DNA of 64,000 nt from Paramesorhizobium leguminum (GTDB lineage Bacteria > Pseudomonadota > Alphaproteobacteria > Rhizobiales > Rhizobiaceae). The number at the start of each line of letters is the position of its first letter. The first letter of the stretch is position 1. The notes beneath the pieces were generated by a model. That model had not been told where the DNA came from and did not search any database. It was given only the letters and a program-made list of their open reading frames with translations. A program made the translations under genes and the position numbers. This document shows, piece by piece, positions 39,564 to 48,600 of this stretch. The stretch spans positions 62,001 through 126,000 of the forward strand of contig NZ_QJTF01000005.1 of the NCBI RefSeq assembly GCF_003217235.1, given 5' to 3'.

Positions 39564-40964
39564 ATGACCCCGAAAAGCTTCTCCCCGGAAGTCACCAAGC
39601 CCGAAATCCCTGATATCGCCGATCTTCCGGCGATGGCGATCGCGCAACATCTCGCCGCGATGAATCCGGCTGATGCGATCGAAGTCCTGAACGATATCGA
39701 TATCGATGATGCCATCGGCGCGATTGAGCATCTGCCGCAGGAATACGCCGTAAACCTGCTCGACCGGCCTGAACTGCGCCGAACGGCCGAGATTTTCGAG
39801 AACTTGCCGCTCGACCAGGCCGCCGGCCTGCTCGACGCCATGTCGGCGGACCGCGCCACGGATGTTTTTCAGGAGCTGGATGAGCCAACCCGCACACGGC
39901 TTTTCGCCGCGCTCGCGCCGGAAACCCGGGCCGCGCTGAAAACGCTGCTGGGTTTTCCACCCGATACAGCCGGCAGCCTGATGACGACTGAGTTCATCGC
40001 CGTGCCGGCCAGCTGGACCGTCTCACGCACCCTGCAATATATCCGCGAGGTGGAGCGCTCGCGCGAAACCATCTACGCTATCTACGTCGTCGATCCCCGC
40101 ACGAAGGTGCTGGAACGCGTCGTGACGCTGCGCCGCCTCATCACCAGCGAGCCGGACGAGCGCATCATCTCCATCAGTCGCGACGAAGCGCCGCTCGCTA
40201 TCTCGCCCCTGACCGACCGCGAGGATGTCGCGCGGCTCTTCCGCAAGCATGATCTGCTCGCCGTGCCTGTTGTCGACGAAGACGACCGCGTCATCGGCAT
40301 CGTCACGGTCGATGACGTGCTCGACGCCATGACGCAGGAGATGAGCGAGGACGCCTACAAGTTCGGCGGCCTCGAAGCCATCGACAAACCCTATATGGAA
40401 ATCGGCTTCCGCGAAATGTTGAAGAAGCGCGGCGGCTGGCTCTGCGTGCTTTTCCTGAGCGAGATGCTGACTGCCAGCGCCATGCAGCATTTCGAGGGAG
40501 AGGTGGCAAAGGCCGTGGTGCTGTCGCTGTTCATCCCGCTCGTGATGAGCTCCGGCGGCAATTCCGGCTCTCAGGCCACGTCACTCCTGATTCGCGCCCT
40601 GGCGCTGCAGGATGTAAAACTGCGCGACTGGTGGAAGGTGGCGCTGCGCGAATTGCCAACCGGCATCGCCTTGGGCGCGCTGCTCGGCGTCATATGCCTG
40701 ATCCGCATCACCGCATGGCAGGAGCTGGGCTTTTATAACTATGGGCCGCACTGGGTCCTCATCGCCTTCACTGTAGCCACCGCATTGGTCGCCATCGTCA
40801 CCTTCGGCTCGCTCGCCGGCTCGATGCTGCCCTTCATCCTGCAAAAGCTCGGTTTCGACCCGGCAAGCGCCTCGGCGCCGTTCGTGGCCACGCTGGTGGA
40901 CGTCACGGGACTGGTAATCTATTTCTCCGTGGCCCTGGTGATTCTGAATGGCACCTTACTTTAG
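39564..40964 (+). CDS. mgtE: Magnesium transporter MgtE
   Basis: 466-aa inner-membrane Mg2+ channel. The N-terminal helical domain has LNDIDIDDAIGAIEHLPQEY. Two CBS domains follow (about 140-265; SWTVSRTLQYIREVERSRET and HDLLAVPVVDEDDRVIGIVT), and then five membrane helices. The pore segment SLFIPLVMSSGGNSGSQATS with TLVDVTGLVIYFSVALVIL is intact. The cytosolic domain gates the channel by Mg2+. The start at 39564 is favoured by GGAAAGG seven bases before; the ATG at 39534 lies within a stem and lacks such a site. Confidence 0.94.
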   Translation: MTPKSFSPEVTKPEIPDIADLPAMAIAQHLAAMNPADAIEVLNDIDIDDAIGAIEHLPQEYAVNLLDRPELRRTAEIFENLPLDQAAGLLDAMSADRATDVFQELDEPTRTRLFAALAPETRAALKTLLGFPPDTAGSLMTTEFIAVPASWTVSRTLQYIREVERSRETIYAIYVVDPRTKVLERVVTLRRLITSEPDERIISISRDEAPLAISPLTDREDVARLFRKHDLLAVPVVDEDDRVIGIVTVDDVLDAMTQEMSEDAYKFGGLEAIDKPYMEIGFREMLKKRGGWLCVLFLSEMLTASAMQHFEGEVAKAVVLSLFIPLVMSSGGNSGSQATSLLIRALALQDVKLRDWWKVALRELPTGIALGALLGVICLIRITAWQELGFYNYGPHWVLIAFTVATALVAIVTFGSLAGSMLPFILQKLGFDPASASAPFVATLVDVTGLVIYFSVALVILNGTLL

Positions 40965-40985
40965 ATGAGATTTCTCGGAGGTAGA

Positions 40986-41105
40986 GAATCAGGTCAGGGC
41001 GAGGCGAAAATGGTGGTTTTCGAGAACCGGAGCGGAGTGTACTTTTAGTACATGAGCACCGGAAGCGCAGAAAAACGCCATTTGCAGGCCGCCCTCACCT
41101 GATTC
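40986..41105. repeat. 120-base imperfect palindrome between mgtE and typA
   Basis: The outer 16 bases, GAATCAGGTCAGGGCG (40986-41001) and CGCCCTCACCTGATTC (41090-41105), pair at all but one position. Inward, GAAAATGG-GTTTTC and GAAAAACGCCATTT also pair, and the tip is GTAC-TTTTA-GTAC. The RNA would fold as one long stem. The sequence looks like a known type of rhizobial intergenic repeat. It ends 22 bases after the mgtE stop and 99 bases before typA, so it may end mgtE or shape the typA leader. Confidence 0.75.
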
Positions 41106-41203
41106 GCCCCCCTTTCGCAAACGCGGAAAATCCTGTATGCACCGCCGCAAATGACAACGGCGTTCGCATGGCGGCGTCCCAACCCCCATACAGAGTAACT
41201 CTT

Positions 41204-43036
41204 ATGAAATTGCGCAACATCGCGATCATTGCCCACGTCGACCATGGGAAGACCACCCTCGTCGACGAACTTTTGAAGCAGTCCGGCTCGTTCCGCGAGA
41301 ACCAGCGCGTTGCCGAACGCGTCATGGATTCCAACGATCTGGAAAAGGAACGCGGCATCACCATTCTCGCCAAGGCGACTTCGGTCGAGTGGAAGGGCGT
41401 GCGCATCAACATCGTCGATACACCGGGCCACGCCGATTTCGGCGGCGAGGTCGAGCGTATTCTCTCGATGGTCGATGGTGCGATCGTTCTGGTCGATTCC
41501 TCCGAAGGCCCGATGCCGCAAACCAAGTTCGTCGTCTCCAAGGCGCTGAAGGTCGGCCTCAAGCCCATCGTCGCCATCAACAAGATCGACCGTCCGGATG
41601 GCCGCCACGAGGAAGTCATCAACGAGGTCTTCGACCTCTTCGCCAATCTCGACGCCACCGACGAGCAGCTCGATTTCCCGATACTCTACGGTTCGGGCCG
41701 CGACGGCTGGATGAACGTCAACCCGGAAGGCCCGAAGGACCAGGGCCTCGCGCCGCTTCTCGATCTGGTGCTTGCCCACGTTCCGGAGCCTAGCGTAGGC
41801 GACGAAGACGGCGCTTTCCGCATGATCGGCACGATTCTGGAAGCCAACCCCTTCCTGGGCCGCATCATCACCGGCCGTATCCATTCCGGTTCCATCAAGC
41901 CGAACCAGCCCGTCAAGGTTCTGGGTCAAGACGGCAAGCTCATCGAGCAGGGCCGCATCTCCAAGATCCTCGCTTTCCGCGGTATCGAGCGCACGCCCAT
42001 CGAGGAAGCCCATGCGGGCGATATCGTCGCCATCGCCGGCCTCTCCAAGGGCACCGTCGCAGACACGTTCTGCGATCCGTCGGTCACCGAAGCGCTGCAT
42101 GCCCAGCCGATCGATCCGCCGACCGTCACCATGTCCTTCATCGTCAACGATTCGCCGCTTGCCGGCACCGAAGGCGACAAGGTGACGAGCCGCGTCATCC
42201 GCGACCGTCTGCTCAAGGAAGCCGAAGGCAATGTCGCGCTGAAGATCGAGGAAGCCGAGGGCAAGGATTCGTTCTACGTTTCCGGGCGCGGCGAATTGCA
42301 GCTTGCGGTTCTGATCGAAACGATGCGCCGCGAAGGCTTCGAGCTTGCCGTCTCGCGTCCCCGCGTCGTCATGCACAAGGACGAGAGCGGCACCCTTATG
42401 GAGCCGATCGAGGAAGTCGTCATCGACGTCGATGAAGAGCATTCCGGCGTCGTCGTGCAGAAGATGTCCGAACGCAAGGGCGAGATGGTCGAGCTGCGTC
42501 CTTCGGGCGGCAATCGCGTCCGCCTGCGTTTCTACGCCCCGACCCGCGGCCTCATCGGCTACCAGTCGGAGCTTTTGACCGACACGCGCGGCACGGCAAT
42601 CATGAACCGCCTGTTCCATGATTATCAACCCTACAAGGGCGTGATCGGCGGCCGTATCAACGGCGTTCTTCTCTCCAATGCGTCCGGTGAAGCCGTCGCC
42701 TACGCCATGTTCAACCTGGAAGACCGCGGCCCGATGATCATCGATCCGGGCGACAAGGTGTATCAGGGCATGATCATCGGCATTCACAGCCGTGACAACG
42801 ATCTCGAGGTCAACGTGCTCAAGGGCAAGCAGCTCACCAACATCCGCGCCGCCGGCAAGGATGAGGCGGTCAAGCTCACCCCGCCGATCCGCATGACTCT
42901 GGACCGCGCGCTTTCCTGGATTCAGGACGACGAGCTGATGGAAGTGACGCCGAAATCGATCCGCCTGCGCAAGATGTATCTCGACCCGAACGAGCGCAAG
43001 CGCTTCGAAAAGAGCAGCAAATCCGGCGCTGCGTAA
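41204..43036 (+). CDS. typA: Ribosome-associated GTPase TypA/BipA
   Basis: 610-aa translational GTPase involved in ribosome assembly at low temperature and stress. It begins [20 protein letters not shown], with G1 [10 protein letters not shown]2 [12 protein letters not shown]3 [16 protein letters not shown] and G4 NKIDRPDGR. The EF-G-like domains III and V and the C-terminal TypA-specific domain ([20 protein letters not shown]) are complete. The start at 41204 gives the usual length; an ATG at 41168 would add 12 residues. A strong terminator follows the stop. Confidence 0.97.
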   Translation: MKLRNIAIIAHVDHGKTTLVDELLKQSGSFRENQRVAERVMDSNDLEKERGITILAKATSVEWKGVRINIVDTPGHADFGGEVERILSMVDGAIVLVDSSEGPMPQTKFVVSKALKVGLKPIVAINKIDRPDGRHEEVINEVFDLFANLDATDEQLDFPILYGSGRDGWMNVNPEGPKDQGLAPLLDLVLAHVPEPSVGDEDGAFRMIGTILEANPFLGRIITGRIHSGSIKPNQPVKVLGQDGKLIEQGRISKILAFRGIERTPIEEAHAGDIVAIAGLSKGTVADTFCDPSVTEALHAQPIDPPTVTMSFIVNDSPLAGTEGDKVTSRVIRDRLLKEAEGNVALKIEEAEGKDSFYVSGRGELQLAVLIETMRREGFELAVSRPRVVMHKDESGTLMEPIEEVVIDVDEEHSGVVVQKMSERKGEMVELRPSGGNRVRLRFYAPTRGLIGYQSELLTDTRGTAIMNRLFHDYQPYKGVIGGRINGVLLSNASGEAVAYAMFNLEDRGPMIIDPGDKVYQGMIIGIHSRDNDLEVNVLKGKQLTNIRAAGKDEAVKLTPPIRMTLDRALSWIQDDELMEVTPKSIRLRKMYLDPNERKRFEKSSKSGAA

Positions 43037-43050
43037 GCAACCGGAATATC

Positions 43051-43077
43051 AAAACGGCGCCCCAGCGGCGCCGTTTT
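43051..43077 (+). terminator. Rho-independent terminator of typA
   Basis: AAAACGGCGCC (43051-43061), loop CCAGC, GGCGCCGTTTT (43067-43077) followed by one more T. Perfect 11-bp stem including the A/T pairs. It stands 15 bases after the typA stop. Confidence 0.92.
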
Positions 43078-43192
43078 TCATTCCGCATCTTTTGTACTGC
43101 TTTAAGCCCCTCTTTATCACAGTCTGGGGATTGCCTGCGTCGCTCCGTCTTTTTCATTGCCGCCGGTCGCTTCCCGCGCCTATGCTTGGGCC

Positions 43193-43699
43193 ATGACGAC
43201 GCTGACCATCGATATAAGACGTGCCGTCCTCGAAGATGCGACTGCGATCGCGGACGTGCATCATGAAGCCTGGCAGGGCGCCTATGCGGGAATCATTCCG
43301 CACAAGGCACTCAATGCCATGCTGGAACGCCGCCGCGCGGAATGGTGGGCGCGCGCCATCCGGCTCTCCACGCAGATATTGGTGGCGGAGGCCGGCGGAA
43401 AAGTCGTCGGCTATGCGACGCTCGGCCCCAATCGGGCGCACCAATTGACCCAAAAGGGCGAAATCTACGAGCTCTATATCCAGCCGGAATACCAGGGCAT
43501 CGGCCTTGGCGGACGCCTGCTGCGCACCGCTCGCCGCTGCCTTGCGGACATGGGGTTACCGGGCACCGTCATATGGGCGCTTGAGGATAATACGCTCGCC
43601 CTGTCTTTTTATCGCGGCGCTGGCGGCAGAGATATCGCGGAAAGCATCGAGTGCTTTGACAGCAAGACGCTGAAAAAGGTCGCCTTCGCCTGGAATTAA
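43193..43699 (+). CDS. GNAT family N-acetyltransferase
   Basis: 168-aa acetyltransferase. MTTLTIDIRRAVLEDATAIA begins the domain, DVHHEAWQGAYAGIIPHKAL is typical of a subgroup with HEAWQ.AY.GI, and the acetyl-CoA loop is YIQPEYQGIGLGGRLLRTAR. The tail FYRGAGGRDIAESIECFDSK is the usual last strand. The ATG at 43193 is chosen over a TTG at 43157. It stands alone between two terminators or gaps. The acceptor is unknown. Confidence 0.9.
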   Translation: MTTLTIDIRRAVLEDATAIADVHHEAWQGAYAGIIPHKALNAMLERRRAEWWARAIRLSTQILVAEAGGKVVGYATLGPNRAHQLTQKGEIYELYIQPEYQGIGLGGRLLRTARRCLADMGLPGTVIWALEDNTLALSFYRGAGGRDIAESIECFDSKTLKKVAFAWN

Positions 43700-43813
43700 T
43701 CCCTTTGGGCGCCATTTTTCCAACTCAAGTTCTTCATCCTTCCGGAGCGTTTCGTTTTTGTTGCGCCGCGCCATGAAACCCGTTATCAGGGCGCCAAACG
43801 AAAGGGTGCCTCC

Positions 43814-44353
43814 ATGAATATCGATGCCATCTCAATCGGCTCCAACCCCCCCGAAGATGTCAATGTTATTGTCGAAGTGCCGGTCGGCGGCCAGCCGATC
43901 AAGTACGAGATGGACAAGAAGGCGGGCGCGCTGATCGTCGACCGCTTCCTCTATACGCCGATGACCTATCCCGGCAATTACGGCTTCGTGCCGCACACGC
44001 TTTCCGAGGATGGTGACCCCATCGACGTTCTGGTTTGCAACACGCGGGAGCTGGTGCCGGGCTGCGTCATCAATGTGCGCCCCATCGGGGTGCTTGTCAT
44101 GGAAGACAATGCCGGCAAGGACGAGAAAATCATCGCCGTCCCCTCGCCGCACCTGACGCGCCGCTATGAAAAGGTGCACAATTACACCGATCTGCCGGAA
44201 ATCACGCTGCAGCAGATCGCTCATTTCTTCGAGCACTACAAGGATCTGGAGCCCGGCAAATGGGTGAAGATCGGCGATTGGGGCGATGAGGACTATGCGC
44301 GCCAGTTCATCACCGAGGCGATCGAACGCGCTAAGAAGGTCAAGGTGGCCTGA
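43814..44353 (+). CDS. ppa: Inorganic pyrophosphatase (family I)
   Basis: Hydrolyses pyrophosphate and so pulls biosynthetic reactions forward. The 179-aa product has the family I signature [20 protein letters not shown] (DxDPxD metal site), with [20 protein letters not shown] before it and [20 protein letters not shown] at the end. Its own terminator follows at 44376, which overlaps the 3' end of the convergent DUF167 gene. Confidence 0.97.
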   Translation: MNIDAISIGSNPPEDVNVIVEVPVGGQPIKYEMDKKAGALIVDRFLYTPMTYPGNYGFVPHTLSEDGDPIDVLVCNTRELVPGCVINVRPIGVLVMEDNAGKDEKIIAVPSPHLTRRYEKVHNYTDLPEITLQQIAHFFEHYKDLEPGKWVKIGDWGDEDYARQFITEAIERAKKVKVA

Positions 44354-44756
44354 GGTTGAAGCAGCCGATTTCTATAAAGCCCGTCCTCGCGACGGGCTTT
44401 TTGCTTTTTCGGGCCGCCGTGTTGTTATTGTCCCCGGCCAAACCAAGCGCCTGAAGCTTGCGGACCAGTGCGCCGGGATCACCCGATACATGCACCTGCT
44501 TCAGCCTTGAAGTCGCTCCGCCCGTCACCGCCACGCTGCCGCCGGCAACACTGAGCGTCTTGGCGAGAAGCTTTTCCAGCGCCTTATTGGCCTTGCCGTC
44601 TTCCGGGACAGCGCGAACCCGTGCCAGCACATAACGCCGACCGTCCGCGCCCTCACCGATGCCTTCCACAGCGTCCTTCGCCGATTTAGGCGTCAGCCGC
44701 ACGAAAACAGTGAGGCCGTCCTTTTCGGTTCGAAAGCAACTCCCGGTCAAAAGCAT
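44340..44756 (-). CDS. DUF167 (YggU family) protein
   Basis: 138-aa protein with the YggU fold: [20 protein letters not shown] near the start, [20 protein letters not shown], and [20 protein letters not shown]. Family members are about 95-110 aa. The extra C-terminal 30 residues come from reading through the inverse of the ppa terminator (KKPVARTGF) and over the end of ppa. The start ATG is at 44754-44756 and lies within a palindromic repeat (44753-44795), so the repeat supplies the start codon. It follows yggT in the same direction, the classic yggT-yggU order. Function unknown. Confidence 0.85.
   Translation of the reverse strand: MLLTGSCFRTEKDGLTVFVRLTPKSAKDAVEGIGEGADGRRYVLARVRAVPEDGKANKALEKLLAKTLSVAGGSVAVTGGATSRLKQVHVSGDPGALVRKLQALGLAGDNNNTAARKSKKPVARTGFIEIGCFNLRPP
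44376..44400 (+). terminator. Rho-independent terminator of ppa
   Basis: AAAGCCCGTC (44376-44385), loop CTCGC, GACGGGCTTT (44391-44400), then TTGCTTTTTC. A perfect 10-bp stem 22 bases after the ppa stop. It lies inside the reading frame of the convergent DUF167 gene. Confidence 0.9.
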
Positions 44757-44795
44757 GGTCCTGAAAAGTTGCAGACTTTTCGGATGAGACCATAC
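44753..44795. repeat. GCATGATC-type palindromic repeat at the DUF167 start
   Basis: Outer arms GCATGGTC and GACCATAC, inner stem CTGAAAAGT / ACTTTTCGG around TGCAG. Same nested design as the copies at 45378 and 53754. The CAT of the left arm is the start codon of the DUF167 gene on the minus strand, and the repeat fills the gap up to yggT. Confidence 0.8.
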
Positions 44796-44802
44796 GCCCA
44801 CT

Positions 44803-45093
44803 CTATATCAGCAGGGGCGCGATGGTCGTCCACAGCAATTGGCGCAGGAAGAAAATGATCAGAAGCAGGATGATGGGGGAAATATCGATCCCGCCAAGAT
44901 TGGGCAGGAAATTGCGGATCGGCCGCAAGGCCGGTTCCGTTACCCGATAGAGAAAATCGCCGACGGAAGCCACGAAGCGATTGCTGGAATTGATGACATT
45001 GAAGGCATAGAGCCACGAGAACACCGCCGAGGCGATAATGATCCAGGTATAAAGGCTGAGCGCCAGGTCGATGGTGCGTAGCAACGCGAGCAT
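44803..45093 (-). CDS. yggT: YggT family membrane protein
   Basis: 96-aa inner-membrane protein with two hydrophobic hairpins. [40 protein letters not shown] and the [20 protein letters not shown] loop are the family signature, followed by [19 protein letters not shown]. The start at 45093 is fixed by AAGGAG seven bases upstream. Relatives take part in osmotic shock tolerance, chloroplast cytochrome assembly or cell division (SepF neighbour in Gram-positives). It lies before the DUF167 gene in the same direction. Confidence 0.93.
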   Translation of the reverse strand: MLALLRTIDLALSLYTWIIIASAVFSWLYAFNVINSSNRFVASVGDFLYRVTEPALRPIRNFLPNLGGIDISPIILLLIIFFLRQLLWTTIAPLLI

Positions 45094-45253
45094 GGATATC
45101 TCCTTCAATCCACCGACTTGTACCGTTTGCCGGTTGCAAGGACAAGGCCAATCGAACGGCAGCGTTATCGGGATATTAAGCAACGGCGAACAGCCGCTGC
45201 TCCCTCTTGACAGTCCCCCTCCATCGCTCCTAAATGCCCTCGCATCGGTGGAC

Positions 45254-45329
<76 letters not shown>

Positions 45330-45371
45330 ATGTTCCATCATTCCCGCTTAATTTTCCAAATGCCTTTTGAT

Positions 45372-45480
45372 TTTAGAGCATGATCCCGAAAAGTTGCAGA
45401 CTTTTTGGATAAGATTATGCGGCTAAAACAAAGACTTAGAGCGGGATGCCCGATTCAACTTAATTGCACACCGCTCTAAA
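45372..45480. repeat. 109-base Bru-RS-like palindromic element
   Basis: Terminal inverted repeats TTTAGAGC (45372-45379) and GCTCTAAA (45473-45480). The left half is a GCATGATC-type hairpin (45378-45420; CCGAAAAGT with ACTTTTTGG). The right half carries AGAGCGGGATGCCCG. Size and design resemble the Bru-RS repeats of Brucella, which are about 103 bp and serve as IS711 targets; identity is by resemblance only. The stretch 45330-45604 has no gene. Confidence 0.65.
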
Positions 45481-45542
45481 GCGCCGAAGCACTTATGCAC
45501 GAGCTTTTGGATTCCGCGCGCGTAATGCCATCTCCAAAAAGC

Positions 45543-45577
45543 AAGAAGCCCCGCTGCGGTAAGGCAGCGGGCTTCTT
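45543..45577 (-). terminator. Terminator of the autotransporter gene
   Basis: AAGAAGCCCCGCTGC (45543-45557) pairs with GCAGCGGGCTTCTT (45564-45577) with one bulged C. On the minus strand the stem ends CTTCTTGCTTTTT. It lies 28 bases beyond the stop. Confidence 0.85.
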
Positions 45578-45604
45578 CATTTCAGCGGTTATATCAGCTC
45601 TGGC

Positions 45605-48600
45605 TTACCAGGAAACCTTCAGGCCGGCATTGCCGTTGACCTTGTAGCTGTCGGCGAAGTTTTCCAGGCTGGTGTCGACGGAGACCTCGCCATAGAGAGC
45701 GTACTTGCCATCGGCCCAGCTGTAGGTGCCGCCGGTGCCGATGCCGCCCCAGGTGCGGTCGTTCTTGCTGGTGAAGGCCACGCCGTCCACATACGTCTTG
45801 GAGCCGTCCATGAACTCGTGATGCAGATTGGCGATGGCGTAGACGGTGGTCTGCACCTTCTTGCCATCCGCGCCCATCCAGCCATTGCCGTATTCGGCAG
45901 CGATGCCGAGGCGACCCTTCAAGCTTTCATCCGCATCCTGCGACACGCCCACGCCGAACGTATCGGTGAAGCCGTCGAACTCGACGGACGACCAGGAAAG
46001 CTGTGCCTGCGGGGTGAGCGTCCAATGCGGGTCAATCGCGAAGCGCTTGCCCGTCTCGACGCTCAAGGCATAGCCGAAGCCGTCATTGCCCTCAGCAAGC
46101 GTGCGGTTTGCTGTGTCGGAGCCAAGATCGCTCTGGTACCAGGTCGCCTGCGCCTGACCGTCGACATAGAGACCATTGTCACCATACCACGTCAGCGTGC
46201 CGCCGACACCGTAACCGTCGATATCAACCGTGCCGTCGCCGGATCCGGAGCTGATATCCGCCTTGGCGTTGCCGTAATGCACGGTCACGCCGCCGATCAC
46301 GCTGCCGGCTTCGTTCTCATAGAGCTTGCCGTCAACGCCGGCCTGCATCTTGTAGGTATCGACATCGTACTTGGACCCGGTGGTGGATTCCGGCTCGAAG
46401 CGGCCATGCGAACCTTCGATGCGGCCCCAGACAGTGGTCGCCGTTTCGGTTGCCGCACCGGCTTCCGGCGCAGGCGTGGCTTCCGCCGGACCGTCACCCT
46501 GTGCAATTACCGGATTGGCTGCGCCGCTCCAGTAACGGTTGCCGACGCGCTGCTGCAAGGTGCCCACGCCGTTAAGCTGCTGTGCCGCGCCGCCAAGCGC
46601 TTCGTAGACTGGCACACCGGCCTGGTAGAGCGGATCCCCGGTCTCGGTCGTCGCGGAACGCAGATACCAGTCGCCGTCATTTGGATCGGTGACGCCGCCC
46701 TGATGGAGCTGATAGACGTAAGCCCCGCCCACTACGGCCTGCTCGCCGTTCACCGCATAGTCGCCCTGCAGCGAGAACTGGCCGTCCGACGCGACGCCGA
46801 CATCGACAAGCTTGATGCCTTCGACTGTCTGCGCACCGAGGCCGCCGCGATTGGTCACAGCGAGAACGCCCGTACCGGAAGTGCTACCCTCGACAACCAG
46901 ACGATCGGTCGCGGAATTGTCTCCGCCAAGCACGGTGTCGAGATAGATCGTGCCGCCATTGCCCACATAATCGCCGGTAACGGTGAGCGTAGTGCCCGCC
47001 GCGCCATTGCCAAGTCGCACATTGCCGGCATTGGAAAGCGTCTTGAGCGTCTGGTTGTAGCCGGCGAGGTCCAGCGTCGCGCCAGTATCGACGGTGACGC
47101 CGGAGGTCGTGTTGAGGATGTCGGCCGCACCTGCCTTGAGCGTGCCGGCCTTGACATTGGTCGCGCCGGTATAGGTGTTGGCGCCGCTGAGCACGGTGGT
47201 GCCGGAGCCGATCTGCTCGACACTGCCAGTGCCGCTGATCACGCTATTGAAATTAGCGACATCCGAGCGGTTGAAAGCGAGTTTGGTGGAAGTACCCCTG
47301 AGCATGACATCGCTTGCAACGCTGCCTGAGGCGCCCCCGTTACCGATCTGCACGGTGCCCCCACGGATATCCGTGATACCCGCATAGGTGTTGTCGCCGG
47401 CAAGTGTCAGCGTGGCGTCGCCCGTCTTGACGAGATAACCATCGCCGGAGACGACGCCCGTCAGCGTCAGGTTGGCGTCCGTCTGAATCCCGCCATTGTC
47501 GGCGGTGACCAGAACATTGCGCGCCGAGGTGAAGGCGCCCGTGTTTCGCAGCCAGCCATTGTCGAGCGTGATGCCGCCCGTCGCCGCGCCGAGATTGGCG
47601 TCGGACGAGACCGAAACGAAACCAGACTTTATGATCGTGCCGCCGGCATAGGTATTGTTGCCGGTGAGCGTCAGTGTGTTGCCGCCCGTCTTGGTGAGGG
47701 AGCCTGGGCCAGAGATCACGCCGGTGAGCGTCAGGTTGGCGTCCGTCTCGAAGGTTCCACCGTTGGCGAGCAGTACGACATTGCGCGCCGTCGTGGTAAA
47801 GGCCCCCGTGTTCTCGAGCGTGCCGCCATTGTTGAGCCAGATACCGCCCGTCGGCGCGCCGAGATTGGCATCGGACGCAACTGAGACCTTGCCCCCGTAG
47901 ATCGCCGTGCCATTCGCATAGGTGTTGTTGCCGGTAAGCGTCAGCGTACCGTTGCCCGTCTTGATGAGAGCGCCCGCGCCGGCGATCTCGGAGGACGCCG
48001 TGACGTTGAAGCCATTGGTGTCGATTGTCCCGTTGCTTCCACCGATATAGAAATCATCGCCCGTGAAGCCGTCGATGAAGTTCTCGTTATTAGAGAGCGC
48101 GCGCAACATGCCGCCATTGAGGTTGACCTGCGCGTTGCCTGCGCCGCGCGTCAACGCGGTCGTCTCCAGCACGCCATTCGATGCGATATTGAGCGTTCCG
48201 GTCGAACTCCCTGCTACGGTCGTGCCGCCTTTGGCTGTGACAGTGCCGCCGTTCTGGATGTTGACCGTACCGGTGCCGGCCATGCCGATATTCAACGGTC
48301 CGCCGACAGTCCACTTCGATCCGGCCCCGGTAACGTTTACCGTGCCGGTCGCTCCGGCAAATTCGCCGACAAATGCGCTGCCGGCGCTCGTCATCGTGCT
48401 CTGGTTCGTAATATCGAGCTTACCCGTCCCATAGCGACCGATGACGGTCCATGAGGCGTCCACAGTGACGGAGCTATTATTTGAGACTACCATCTCACCC
48501 CAGCCATCGCCGACAAACAGGGCTCCGCCCATCGTCAGCTTCGACCCAGTATTGATAACGAGTTTGCCGTCCGCTTCGATGGCGCCGACACCGCCAGTCG

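Noticed and set aside
43556-43774. 72-codon minus-strand frame between the GNAT and ppa genes
   Set aside because: Mostly antisense to the GNAT gene; no family likeness.
45372-45480. Insertion sequence or MITE with target duplication
   Set aside because: No transposase, and no clear duplicated target at its ends could be seen; it is described as a Bru-RS-like repeat instead.
45818-47329. 503-codon plus-strand frame opposite the autotransporter barrel
   Set aside because: The minus-strand product has signal peptide, strand repeats and barrel; the plus frame has no motif.
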